A stretch of 64,000 bases of DNA from a virus: IMG/VR virus record IMGVR_UViG_3300035670_000030, positions 62,001 to 126,000 of that record. One strand, written 5' to 3'. Below, one piece after another: positions 52,961 through 62,865 of the stretch (position 1 is its first letter; each line of letters starts with the position of its first letter). Under the pieces are notes generated by a model. It saw only the letters and a program-made list of their open reading frames with translations, made no database searches and was not told the origin of the DNA. The translations under genes were made by a program, and so were the position numbers.

Positions 52961-55177
52961 TTAATTTATCCACAATTGAGAAGGATAAGATTTTGTTTTT
53001 ATTGCGCCTTGGGCGCTTGCGCAACTATTAACACAAAGTATTACATAATATGTATGTAAGCCCTGTCCAATTCCACATTGTGCAAACGTTAAGCCTGGAA
53101 TAATTTGTCTTTCGCCTCCGCCAGCTAATAATGCTTTATAATAAGGTTTGCCAATATTAGCTAAACTTCCACACCTACTTGGATCAGCTAAATAAGAACC
53201 TTCAATTGCTGCACCACATAAAGAAGTTGGGTAAATCATATAACTACTTGGTGTATAGTTACAGTCGAAATTCGCAGGCACAATGTCACTACTATTAAAA
53301 GATAAATCTGGAACTCCAATACAAACCGTCCCACCGCCGTCGTTTATTAAAGTAGCAGTCCCACCACATTCAGGACATATAGCTAAGGTAGATTGAGTTA
53401 ATGTTGGTGAACTCCGACTAGGGCTACTAGTAACATTTGCGGATCTTACGCGTATATAATAAGTAGTGTTGGCAGATAACCCAGTTACAATTTCACTATT
53501 TGTATAGATAGCTTTATCATTATAGCCAACTACAAAATTTGTAAAGCTAGAATTCGTAGCAATATCAAGACGATATTGATTCGCATTTGGGACAACATTC
53601 CAACTTAATGTAAATCCATTAGAAGTGACATTAGAACTTGTTGGCTGATTAGGCATTGCAGTCGCAGTCACTCTACCAATATATTGTGAATTATTACTTA
53701 TACCATCTTCATTCGCCGCACGAACTCTTATCCAGTATGTTGTAAAAGCTGATAAATTATTTACAATTTGACTTGTTCCATTTACTGTAAGATTATTATA
53801 ACCAATCACATAATTTGTAAAATTATTATCCGTAGCTACATCAAGACGATAATTTATTGCTGTTGGAACGCTATTCCAATTTGCCGTAAAACTTATATCA
53901 TTTACATTAGTTGTTGTGGGTTGACTTGGGGCAGCTGGAATTGCAATACTTTTTCGACTAATCGCTATATCCATCCAATCTCTTAATGAATCTCTTTGTG
54001 ACCAAGTGTTTCCATAATCATTAGATCCGTATAATTCTGATACACCATTAGCGATTTGGTATTTTCCATCTCCATTCATAGCTATATTGTACCATTTTTT
54101 TGGAAAATCTAATATTGGACCTTTTGGAGCCCAAGAGTTTTGGAGACCATAATTATTTGAAACCCATATTCTTCCATTATCTGCTACATCAACAATACTT
54201 TGATATTTACCATCATTACTTACGGATACATCATGCATAGCTGAATTTGGTGAAATTGATAAAATATTAAAAGAAATACCTGAATTATTAGAAATAACAA
54301 CTCCTCCTTCGGTAAAGAAAGCGGATAAAGTTATGTATTTACCATCCGCGCTCATACCAACACTAGTATATGTGCCAGGTCCGATATTCGCGCCAGACCA
54401 TGTTTCCCCATAATCTTTTGAAATATATAATCCGGAAAATAACCCTTCAGAACCTGGGCCTCCAACATATGTATTTGTAACCTGAAATTTACCATCAGAA
54501 GAAACACAAAGATTTACTAAATTACCATTATTTGGTACTGAAAATTTTGGATTCCATGTTTCTCCATAATCATTAGAAACATAAATATTATTAGGAAGAA
54601 GATCTTCATATGTAAAATTATTCCTAGATACTATGGCTGTTTGGTATTTACCATTACTACTCATCGCTACACGATACCATGCTCTCGGAGTGCTTATTTT
54701 TTCAATAAAATTTTGACCAGAATTGTTAGATACAAATATACCACCACTATTAACAACAGCCGTTTGATATTTAGCATCATGACTAATAGCTACCCCACGC
54801 CACCCTGATACTTCTCCAGTCGCTACCCATGTCTGTCCATAATCTTTTGATAAATAAATTCTACTTTCAGCTTGTTTACTTGCTGCTATTTGGTATTTTC
54901 CATCATTCAATATATAATCATCATCTAATGGTCTCTCACCCCATGTGTAATTATAATTTGTATTAGAAACTATATTTGTACTTGAATTTGGCTCCCAATT
55001 AGCAATTACATTTCCACTTGTGTAAATAACTTTAAAATTTGATAAAGTTTTGCCAAAAGGATTATCAAAAAATTGCCAAAAATCCCCCCCAGGGAAAGGC
55101 CAAAGTAAGGTATTCCCCAAATATAAGCGGCTAACAATTCCAGTACCTAGATAAAAATTATCAGCTTCTTGCAACAT
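52961..55177 (-). CDS. Tail fibre: BNR/Asp-box repeats plus fibronectin III domains
   Basis: 738 residues. About 80-420 holds repeated SNDYGETW, SKDYGQTW, SNNSGQNF Asp-box units with SSDGKFQ/SNDGKYQ strands, a beta-propeller of the sialidase/BNR type. Two fibronectin III domains follow (about 425-515 and 515-600), with matching TTTNVNDISFTANWNSVP and TSSNVTSNGFTLSWNVVP starts. The end is Cys-rich (CPECGG). It likely binds surface carbohydrate; no catalytic residues are identifiable. Confidence 0.7.
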   Translation of the reverse strand: MLQEADNFYLGTGIVSRLYLGNTLLWPFPGGDFWQFFDNPFGKTLSNFKVIYTSGNVIANWEPNSSTNIVSNTNYNYTWGERPLDDDYILNDGKYQIAASKQAESRIYLSKDYGQTWVATGEVSGWRGVAISHDAKYQTAVVNSGGIFVSNNSGQNFIEKISTPRAWYRVAMSSNGKYQTAIVSRNNFTYEDLLPNNIYVSNDYGETWNPKFSVPNNGNLVNLCVSSDGKFQVTNTYVGGPGSEGLFSGLYISKDYGETWSGANIGPGTYTSVGMSADGKYITLSAFFTEGGVVISNNSGISFNILSISPNSAMHDVSVSNDGKYQSIVDVADNGRIWVSNNYGLQNSWAPKGPILDFPKKWYNIAMNGDGKYQIANGVSELYGSNDYGNTWSQRDSLRDWMDIAISRKSIAIPAAPSQPTTTNVNDISFTANWNSVPTAINYRLDVATDNNFTNYVIGYNNLTVNGTSQIVNNLSAFTTYWIRVRAANEDGISNNSQYIGRVTATAMPNQPTSSNVTSNGFTLSWNVVPNANQYRLDIATNSSFTNFVVGYNDKAIYTNSEIVTGLSANTTYYIRVRSANVTSSPSRSSPTLTQSTLAICPECGGTATLINDGGGTVCIGVPDLSFNSSDIVPANFDCNYTPSSYMIYPTSLCGAAIEGSYLADPSRCGSLANIGKPYYKALLAGGGERQIIPGLTFAQCGIGQGLHTYYVILCVNSCASAQGAIKTKSYPSQLWIN

Positions 55178-55178
55178 A

Positions 55179-57083
55179 TCAATCGACTATTACATAAAAA
55201 GTAGCTGGATCTTTTACTGATAGCGCATTATATTCAGCCTGTGTTAGCTTAATCATATTATTAATAGTACCGTTACTTCTAACTGCTTCACCGCTTAAAA
55301 GAACGCCAGTACCCTGAACATTTGGCCTATTTTCAAAAGAAACGGTTCCGAGTAGCGATACAAGCACGTTTGATGGTCCGAACTGGCTAAAATATACTAT
55401 TGGTTGATTATTACTAGCCTTTATCACCAAAGAATCTGTACCATCCTGGTTATCTTCTGAAGTAAAATATGGAACTGTATTAATCTCAAGCGATGGTATT
55501 ATCTGAATTCTTTCAAATGATTTAATACCACTAATATTTTGATCACCAGTCGTATAAACTACATTATTTAAAGATACATCCGCAGCTTCTCCCTGTAATA
55601 AAACACCAGTCCCATTAACAGTTGGACGAGAAATAAAATTTTTAGTACCACTAATAGTTTGTTCTCCAGTATTATATACTAAATTATTACCATAAAATTC
55701 TTCTGCAATAATATTACCTTCACTTTCAACATTACTTTGAGTGGTTAAAGATGCTTTTGATATATATATACCGAAATCGTTAACTCCTATGCATTGAACT
55801 CTACCATCACTAGACATGCCAACGCTATATGAAAGGCCTGCTGCTGGTAATGGTGAATTAATAATCGTGTCACCATAATTGTTGGAAGTATAAAGGCTAG
55901 AAAGGGCAGCAAATAATAAAATTTTACCATTAGATGAGTTTGCCATATCAAATGCGGAAGTAGTATTATTTATTATTTGCCAATTTTGCCCATAATCGAT
56001 AGATTTGGCAAATATACCTCCCACGGTTGTTACAGCTACTTGAATTCTACCATCATTAGACATTTTAATGGATCGCCAAGCTCTACTCGTGTCTTTATTA
56101 GTCCAAAAATTACCGTAATCATATGAAACAGCAAGTGACTGACTATCTCTACAAGCAGCTTGAATCCTTCCATCGCTAGACATGCTGATACCATTCCATT
56201 TAATAGATCCAATAGAGTCGAATGTTTTTTGAACCCATGTGTTTCCATAATCTGTGGATACATAAATATTGCCATTATATTGAACGGCGGTTTGAATTCT
56301 GCCATCACTAGACATAGATACGTAGGGAGCCCCAACTGAGAACGTGTTAAGACGATTTACCCATGTATTTCCATAATCTGTCGATACAAAAAGTCTACTT
56401 TCCGTAGGACTACTTAATACAGCTCCAATTGTTATAAATTTTCCATCAACTGACATTGCTATTGATAAAATATTTGGAGATCTAGTAGAACTTAAGCCTA
56501 GTTCGAATTTTGTAGACCATGTTTTCCCATAGTCTTCAGATATATTTATAATTGAGTTTTTAGAGATGCTGTTTTGAGTATATTGAATTGAAGTCGCTAT
56601 AAGATTACCTTTGCTAGATATTGCTATGGCATTATATATTTTATTTGTACCAGATGTATTTGCTGCAGGTAATGCTAGTTCCCATCCCGTTCCAATTGTT
56701 GATGTTTTTAAATCCCACGGATTTTCTTCAATTCGAGTTCTTCCTAAATATAAGCTATTATTATTTTGGCCTATTAAAATATTTCCAGCTGAAAATGAGC
56801 CACCACCTGAAGGCTCATTCGTTATATTTTTAATCCCACTAATTAATTGATTTCCAGTTGTATAAACAACATTACTTGGAGCAACAGAATTAAATTCAAC
56901 CCATTGATTACCAGTATTATAATAATAATGTTTATTTTCTCCAGTTACATATACAATTATTCCAGCATAAGCTTTATTACTTGTGACTAATGCATTTCGT
57001 TCAGTTTGATTAGAAACGACAATTCTTGAATCTAATGGTACTGATGATGCTAAATCAAAATTTGTAGATACTTGTATTCCCAT
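55179..57083 (-). CDS. Tail fibre: BNR/Asp-box propeller with TGNQxISGIK repeats
   Basis: 634 residues. The N-terminal STNFDLASSVPLDSRIVVSN region resembles a fibre base. VVYTTGNQLISGIK, VYNTGEQTISGTK and VVYTTGDQNISGIK are three copies of a phage-fibre repeat. Asp boxes (STDYGNTW, SYDYGNFW) with SSDGRIQ strands form a propeller. The C-terminus LTQAEYNALSVKDPATFYVIVD is a typical fibre/baseplate end. Two bases from its neighbour; likely host recognition. Confidence 0.7.
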   Translation of the reverse strand: MGIQVSTNFDLASSVPLDSRIVVSNQTERNALVTSNKAYAGIIVYVTGENKHYYYNTGNQWVEFNSVAPSNVVYTTGNQLISGIKNITNEPSGGGSFSAGNILIGQNNNSLYLGRTRIEENPWDLKTSTIGTGWELALPAANTSGTNKIYNAIAISSKGNLIATSIQYTQNSISKNSIINISEDYGKTWSTKFELGLSSTRSPNILSIAMSVDGKFITIGAVLSSPTESRLFVSTDYGNTWVNRLNTFSVGAPYVSMSSDGRIQTAVQYNGNIYVSTDYGNTWVQKTFDSIGSIKWNGISMSSDGRIQAACRDSQSLAVSYDYGNFWTNKDTSRAWRSIKMSNDGRIQVAVTTVGGIFAKSIDYGQNWQIINNTTSAFDMANSSNGKILLFAALSSLYTSNNYGDTIINSPLPAAGLSYSVGMSSDGRVQCIGVNDFGIYISKASLTTQSNVESEGNIIAEEFYGNNLVYNTGEQTISGTKNFISRPTVNGTGVLLQGEAADVSLNNVVYTTGDQNISGIKSFERIQIIPSLEINTVPYFTSEDNQDGTDSLVIKASNNQPIVYFSQFGPSNVLVSLLGTVSFENRPNVQGTGVLLSGEAVRSNGTINNMIKLTQAEYNALSVKDPATFYVIVD

Positions 57084-57086
57084 AAA

Positions 57087-58085
57087 TTAAAAATTAAATC
57101 TAATTTGAAAATTAGAGTTTGTTGAATTGACTAAAGATTTATATACTAAATATGGATGTGTAGACCCATTTACTAAATTTAATAACATTCCCGAACCAGT
57201 AAAACTAGATGTTATATTAAAATTATTTTGATCTATTATTGAAGTTAAAGGTCCCCATCCCGAAGGATACGCTAACCAAAAACGGCTATTAACTGTATTA
57301 TATGTTAATGTAATAGGGTTTGGTTTACTTGAAACAACTTTAGTTCTTGGTGCGCCAGTAATTTGAGAAGCTGTTAAATTATCTTGTCCAGAGCCCCAGT
57401 AATAAGGAGCTTCAAAAATAATACTTCGCGTGTTACTTTGTATTTCAATTGGGCTGTTATTTTGATTTACGCCGCTAGCTTTTATATAAACATTATTAGA
57501 TGTATTACTTAAATTTATACCAACTGACCAATTAAAATTTTGAACTACTGGAATAAGCAGCGGTAAACGTCCAACATTATTTACATAGCCCTCTACATTT
57601 GTAAATGTATTTAAATTTAAACTACCAGTATTAATTGTACCTACAAAATTTATATTAGTAACCGTTCTTCCCAATTCTTGTACAGCAAAACTATTTAGAG
57701 AAATAGATCCAGAAACAAATGGATAAAAAACATTGTTAAGGAAAGAAACAACATCATTGCCACCAGGCGTTATTCCTTGAAAACCCTGAACATCAGCAGT
57801 GATTTCCCTATTTCCATCGAATAATGTTGAACCACCTAATTCGCCAGTTGTGGCCAGGCCAGACCCATTAAAAAATGGTCTATTATCAAATGTTTTTATT
57901 CCACTAATTGTCTGATTACCAGTTGTGTAAACAACATTTTGTCCAGTTAATTCAACTTCTGGATTGAATTCACTTAATATAAAATCTAACTCACCAAATG
58001 TAACAAAATATCCAGAACCGTAGCCGCTAACTAAATCGCCTACGTCTGGATGTAATTGATTTTTTCTGATTAAACTTTTCGCCAT
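57087..58085 (-). CDS. Tail fibre protein with TGNQTISGIK repeat
   Basis: 332 residues. NVVYTTGNQTISGIKTFDNRPFFNGSGLATTGELGG shares the repeat of the adjacent fibre; the rest is beta-type and Asn/Ser-rich. Reads as a fibre or fibre-connector of the same cassette. Directly after the portal gene. Confidence 0.6.
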   Translation of the reverse strand: MAKSLIRKNQLHPDVGDLVSGYGSGYFVTFGELDFILSEFNPEVELTGQNVVYTTGNQTISGIKTFDNRPFFNGSGLATTGELGGSTLFDGNREITADVQGFQGITPGGNDVVSFLNNVFYPFVSGSISLNSFAVQELGRTVTNINFVGTINTGSLNLNTFTNVEGYVNNVGRLPLLIPVVQNFNWSVGINLSNTSNNVYIKASGVNQNNSPIEIQSNTRSIIFEAPYYWGSGQDNLTASQITGAPRTKVVSSKPNPITLTYNTVNSRFWLAYPSGWGPLTSIIDQNNFNITSSFTGSGMLLNLVNGSTHPYLVYKSLVNSTNSNFQIRFNF

Positions 58086-58086
58086 A

Positions 58087-59991
58087 TTAATCTAATTTGC
58101 TGTGATATAATAAAATTGCTGTTTTATAATCTAAACCATACTCAGCCGCAATTTCATTAATCTTTTCCATATTGACATTTAATTGAACTGGCGCATTAAG
58201 ATAATCATTAATTTTGTTAACCCAGTCTTTCGGATTTTCATTTGTAGCAATTGTTTCTGCAATTGTTTGAATTATTTCTTTTTGTTCTTTTGTTAATCTT
58301 TTACGATTATATTTTTCTTTTAAAGTGGTTTCTACGGCTTCAACTAAATTATCAAATTTAACTAAATTTTTTGCAACTAGATCAGCATTAATTTTAGGTT
58401 TAATTTCTGAAGCTTGAACAGTTGGAGCCGTTCTTGGTGCTTTTGTTGTTTGTGGCGTTCCAGTTCCAGTTGGACGACCAGATTGTTGCTGTTGAGGTTT
58501 ATTTAAAAGTGGTTGATATAAACCTTCTTCCTGTAATTGTTTAAAATCTTTTTGAGATTCTACACTTTCATCTGGAAGTGGTAAACGTCCGGTTTCAATT
58601 GCTGTAATACCTTCTTCTGGAGTTAATACGCCAAGCTCAATTAAACGAGAATAAATTCTTGTTAAATTCATATCATTTTTAAAGTCTGCATCTTTAAAAC
58701 GAGCTACTGGTAAATTTTTAAATCCAAGATTTTTACCAATTTTTTTCATTTCTGGTAAAAGAAAATCATTCATAAAAGTTTCTCTGGCATGTTTTAAACG
58801 AGAAAGAAATACTTCTATTTTAGTATTTGTATTTGCATATTTTTCTTCACCAAAGAGTACATTATTTAAACCATAACGAATATCACGATCTACAACTTCA
58901 TATTTCTTAGGATCTAGAATATTACTAATTTCCGGAATGATAAATTTAATATTAGTTGTATAGTCAGTAACAAGAATACGTCCAACACTTTCATTTTCAA
59001 AAATTTTTCTTAATGTACTGATTTGTTCTTTGGTTGGCATACCAACTTCATCATTTCCCATTGTAACCAAAAGGACTGCTTGCTGTATGGTACGACTAAT
59101 TGCCATATCCATATTTTTAAGTTCTTGCTTCCAGTTAATATCTTCGAGAACTGGGAAGCCCATTGGGACGCTAAATGGTTCATAATCTTGTTTTTTATAA
59201 AATACAGGAACAAATCTTTCAGGATCTAATTCAAATATCATATATTGATTAGATTGGGTAATATTACTTGATGTTTTTAAATCTTTTACATTCTTAACCC
59301 TTTCTGCAAGTTGCTGGTCTTGTTCATTAGTAGGATTAGTTAAAACTTGCATTTCAAAATCATTTAAAACTTTAACATATTGAGGGGTAATAAATGATGC
59401 AGAGCCAATAGCTTGAACATCTGCTGGATTTAAAATAATATATCTAACTGGAATTTCACCAGTACGAGCCTCTGTGGTAATTAAATCCGTAAGCACTCGC
59501 ATATCTTGTTTTGTAAATTGCGCATTTAATTTGTAAAGAAATACATTACCGCTACGGAAAAACTCACGGAAAAACATATCTTGTAATTTCCATAAATTAA
59601 CACGATCCCCCCAAGCTTGGAAGAATTTGCGAGATTGCTCATTGCCACCAGTAAAATATATAGGAGAGCAACTAAATTCGGTCATTAAATCAATGGTATT
59701 TCTAAAAATAGAAAAATTGTAATAAGCTTTTTGACACAAGATAATAGTATCTTTTATACTTATATTAGAAGTATATTTACCATAACCGCCACCATAAATA
59801 AAAGGAATAACGCCACCTTCAATATTTTTATATTTATCAGTTCTAGAAATTGTAGAAGCTCTATTCCTTCTTACGGAAGTATTGACTTCGCCGCGACTGG
59901 CCTTGACTTCTATATTATCTTTTGATTTTATAGATCCTTCAATTACCTGTGGCTCTGGGAATTTAATATTTTTATTATTATTTCGTGCCAT
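58087..59991 (-). CDS. Portal protein
   Basis: 634 residues. IYGGGYGKYTSNISIKDTIILCQKAYYNFSIFRNTIDLMTEF, WKLQDMFFREFFRSGNVFLYKL, and ILNPADVQAIGSASF are the wing and clip features of phage portals. VTMGNDEVGMPTKEQISTLRKIF, then NTNTKIEVFLSRLKHARETFMNDFLLPEMKKIG is the stem/clip part. A Gln/Pro/Thr linker (about 505-540) precedes a helical tail. It forms the dodecameric vertex through which DNA enters. Has a GTGTAA box. Confidence 0.85.
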   Translation of the reverse strand: MARNNNKNIKFPEPQVIEGSIKSKDNIEVKASRGEVNTSVRRNRASTISRTDKYKNIEGGVIPFIYGGGYGKYTSNISIKDTIILCQKAYYNFSIFRNTIDLMTEFSCSPIYFTGGNEQSRKFFQAWGDRVNLWKLQDMFFREFFRSGNVFLYKLNAQFTKQDMRVLTDLITTEARTGEIPVRYIILNPADVQAIGSASFITPQYVKVLNDFEMQVLTNPTNEQDQQLAERVKNVKDLKTSSNITQSNQYMIFELDPERFVPVFYKKQDYEPFSVPMGFPVLEDINWKQELKNMDMAISRTIQQAVLLVTMGNDEVGMPTKEQISTLRKIFENESVGRILVTDYTTNIKFIIPEISNILDPKKYEVVDRDIRYGLNNVLFGEEKYANTNTKIEVFLSRLKHARETFMNDFLLPEMKKIGKNLGFKNLPVARFKDADFKNDMNLTRIYSRLIELGVLTPEEGITAIETGRLPLPDESVESQKDFKQLQEEGLYQPLLNKPQQQQSGRPTGTGTPQTTKAPRTAPTVQASEIKPKINADLVAKNLVKFDNLVEAVETTLKEKYNRKRLTKEQKEIIQTIAETIATNENPKDWVNKINDYLNAPVQLNVNMEKINEIAAEYGLDYKTAILLYHSKLD

Positions 59992-60010
59992 AATTTATTA
60001 TAACAGTTTA

Positions 60011-60016
60011 TTACAC
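60011..60016 (-). promoter_or_regulatory. GTGTAA late-promoter candidate
   Basis: Minus-strand TTTTAGTGTAATAAACTG, then TATAAT, then ATG 59991. Lies 19 bases before the portal ATG, in a 41-base gap. Confidence 0.5.
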
Positions 60017-60032
60017 TAAAATCTGATATTTA

Positions 60033-61934
60033 TTAGATTAATTCTGCTACAAAGGTTGTATTCTTTTTTACAAAATTTTCTGGAGCCATTATATCAAAAT
60101 AAGCTTTAACACCCCAATTCCCTAACATAAGAGTAGTATAATTATCTTTTCTTGCCCTGTTTACACTTGTAGATTTTCTTAAATGTGATGGTAGGTCAAA
60201 ACTTTGGGTACCCCTAGATGTTGTAGTTACTTCTACATTCGCACATTGGTCTTTAGTATCTTGAATAATAAAATCTTGTTCTTCTATAAATTCTCTAACA
60301 GTTAATTTTTTAGTTTCAAATTCATTATCAGCTTTGTCACCAATGCCTCTAGGATAAATATACTCCATAGGAAGATTCATTGTAAAAATATTTTCTAAAA
60401 TATCAGGATGGTTGCTAGCGCGCGATGCAAACCATATCTTTTTATGATCAATACAAGTTTGTAAATAAGAATTGGCGCGACCCAAGAAGAAACTAGTAAA
60501 ATATTGTTTAATACATATATTCCCGAAATCTTTATTATACTGACGAGCACAATCTTTTAACATCTTACTATAATCTTCATTTTCTTTATCAGATTCAAAA
60601 TCGACAAATCCAATTTTGCGATTCATGTCTTTAAAAAATTGAGAATTATTAACCGCATCAATAAATGTATCTGCACCCGCATGGTCAATTATAATTAAAG
60701 CAATATTAAAATTTTTATACAAATAATAAAAATACTTAATATGGTCTTGTAATGAAGACCCCGCAGCTTGATAACCATGAACAAGAACCCCTTGTTTTTT
60801 TTCTTCATCTAGTTCAATAAGACTCATAGCAAAATAGTCAGCAACCTTAGATGATGAAAAGTTCGGGTCAATTGCTAAAATATATTTTTTATCGCTATCG
60901 CCAATGACTTTAGTAGTAGGATATTCTCCATCTGGAATAGTACATTCATGCATTTTTTTGGGTGAGAAATAACTATCTCCACCATCAATAAAACGCGCGC
61001 AATATTCTCGTAAAAACGAATGATGTGAACTTCCGCCACTTTTAGCTACTTGAATTGCGGCTTGATCCACCATATGAGAAGGCAATGCTTCATAACCTAA
61101 TTGCGAAACAAAATAAGTTCCAGGCAATTCTCCTTCTTTAGTTTCTTGTTCTTCTGGATGTTCGATTAAATGCGACCATTGTTGGTAAACACGAAATAAA
61201 TGTTCAAATGTATAACTTGCAGAACTAAGAGCTAACATCTGAGAAGTATTCTCAAATATTTGTTTATTATCAGGATGTAACAATCCTTTTTTTATTAATT
61301 CATCTTCTAATTTTCTAATACGAATTCTTTCTCCTACGTCACGAGGAGAGCTTAAGAACGGAATGAGAACATTATCAATAATATCAGGAGGTAATAATAA
61401 AAACTCATCAAGAATTAGTACGTTAGCACGAATACCACGAATCTTTTCTCCAGTTAATGGAATAGCTGTAATACTTCCACCATTAACTTCCCATTCGTAT
61501 TGGTCATTACGCTTACTTTTTAAACCAAAACATTGACGTGCTAAAGCTGCTTGTGGAGAGCTTAAAAATTTTTCAATTTCATTAAAAACACGGCGACTCG
61601 TACGAAAGTTAATAGAAGCGATAAGAATTTTAGTTCCAGGTTCGAATATACATTTTAAAATACAATAAATTGCAGCACAAAAACTTTTTGCACATCCACG
61701 ACCCCAAACAAGCATACAATAATTTCTATTGAAAAAAGAATTTATTGTTAATTCTTGATATGATTCTAAATTTAAACCTAGAGCTAAGTCTGTTGTAAAT
61801 CCAAGATTATAACGAAGAAATTTCGCAAGGGAAATCCTTGCCTCTTGATCCGTTAAATCTCCTTTTAATTTTAAAAGTTCTTGATTAACAGGAACAATAG
61901 ATTTTTTATTTTGACTACCAACTATAAGGGCCAT
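60033..61934 (-). CDS. terL: Terminase large subunit
   Basis: 633 residues. Walker A WGRGCAKS at 77-84 (Cys at the place of the usual Ser/Gly), the coupling block ASINFRTSRRVFNEIEKFL, Walker B NVLILDEF with D176/E177, and an RNase H-type nuclease half: YILAIDPNFSS (D356), LIIIDHAGAD (D417, D422). It packages DNA into the prohead by ATP hydrolysis and cuts the concatemer. Overlaps the ERCC4 nuclease gene by 13 bases. Confidence 0.92.
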   Translation of the reverse strand: MALIVGSQNKKSIVPVNQELLKLKGDLTDQEARISLAKFLRYNLGFTTDLALGLNLESYQELTINSFFNRNYCMLVWGRGCAKSFCAAIYCILKCIFEPGTKILIASINFRTSRRVFNEIEKFLSSPQAALARQCFGLKSKRNDQYEWEVNGGSITAIPLTGEKIRGIRANVLILDEFLLLPPDIIDNVLIPFLSSPRDVGERIRIRKLEDELIKKGLLHPDNKQIFENTSQMLALSSASYTFEHLFRVYQQWSHLIEHPEEQETKEGELPGTYFVSQLGYEALPSHMVDQAAIQVAKSGGSSHHSFLREYCARFIDGGDSYFSPKKMHECTIPDGEYPTTKVIGDSDKKYILAIDPNFSSSKVADYFAMSLIELDEEKKQGVLVHGYQAAGSSLQDHIKYFYYLYKNFNIALIIIDHAGADTFIDAVNNSQFFKDMNRKIGFVDFESDKENEDYSKMLKDCARQYNKDFGNICIKQYFTSFFLGRANSYLQTCIDHKKIWFASRASNHPDILENIFTMNLPMEYIYPRGIGDKADNEFETKKLTVREFIEEQDFIIQDTKDQCANVEVTTTSRGTQSFDLPSHLRKSTSVNRARKDNYTTLMLGNWGVKAYFDIMAPENFVKKNTTFVAELI

Positions 61935-62854
61935 TTTGTATCAAAGTAATATTGTAAATCTATTTTACAGGCTTCATTGTCCATTTTTAAAATATATAAA
62001 GTTTTGTCTCTAGCTTCTTCACGCCCATCACAAAAAACAAATTGTAAATTATCATATTTTCTTAATAGTTGTCTCATATTATGGGCTATAAATTCACCAG
62101 ATGCTTTACCAAATTTTTGTTTTTGATACATCATATTATTTAAGGTAGACTCAACTACAACCACAATATAACCTTCTAATTTTTTAGCTTTTTGGATCTC
62201 ACGTTCGAATCTTTCACGACCACCACTTAAAGTTCCATATAAATCAGATAAACTTTTTCTTTCTATAGCTAATTTGTTATTAGGGTGAAGTGAGTAATCT
62301 CCATACTCTAATTTTGATTCAATTAAAGTAAGCTCTTCAAAATGAAATGGCTTTTGTTCACGACTATCTACAATAATTTGCGGAGTAGGGGTGAATTGAA
62401 TTTCTTCAGGAATTTGATAATTAAATCTGGAATGCAATCCAATTTTTTTACATAAATTATTGTAATCCATTCCAGAAAAAACTTCTATTGTGCTTACTGG
62501 TAATAAACAATTTATACTTTGAGCTTCTACTTGACCAGGAGCACTTTCTAAGTTTTTTAAATCGCAATATTGTTTTAATTTACTTTTAAAGTAATCAGCG
62601 CACTCTTCTTTAGAAAGCGTCTTCAACCAATTTTTATAGTTTTTCTTATCAACAAAATCACAAGTAATATATTGATCAAAGGACTTATATTCTAGTTTTT
62701 TACCATCAAAACGATCAATACGTTTCCAATAAGTTTCAAAATAAGTCTTACAAGAAAGTTTATGATAACTTCTTAAATGCTTTTGTAACTCAGCGAAATA
62801 ATTAAATTCTTCGCCACAAACTTTACATTTTAAGTATATTTTGTTATTATTCAT
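61922..62854 (-). CDS. C2H2 zinc finger - ERCC4 nuclease
   Basis: 310 residues. N-terminal zinc finger with C10, C13, H26 and H31. The nuclease core is IVDSREQKPF (D163, R165, E166), LEYGDYSL (D186) and LAIERKSLSDL (E198-R-K200), followed by GGRERFEREI and VVVVEST, the XPF/Mus81/ERCC4 set (D...GDY...ERK...D). It should cut branched or flapped DNA. Its place between the putative small terminase and TerL suggests processing of packaging or replication intermediates. Confidence 0.85.
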   Translation of the reverse strand: MNNNKIYLKCKVCGEEFNYFAELQKHLRSYHKLSCKTYFETYWKRIDRFDGKKLEYKSFDQYITCDFVDKKNYKNWLKTLSKEECADYFKSKLKQYCDLKNLESAPGQVEAQSINCLLPVSTIEVFSGMDYNNLCKKIGLHSRFNYQIPEEIQFTPTPQIIVDSREQKPFHFEELTLIESKLEYGDYSLHPNNKLAIERKSLSDLYGTLSGGRERFEREIQKAKKLEGYIVVVVESTLNNMMYQKQKFGKASGEFIAHNMRQLLRKYDNLQFVFCDGREEARDKTLYILKMDNEACKIDLQYYFDTKWPL

Positions 62855-62865
62855 AATATATTATA

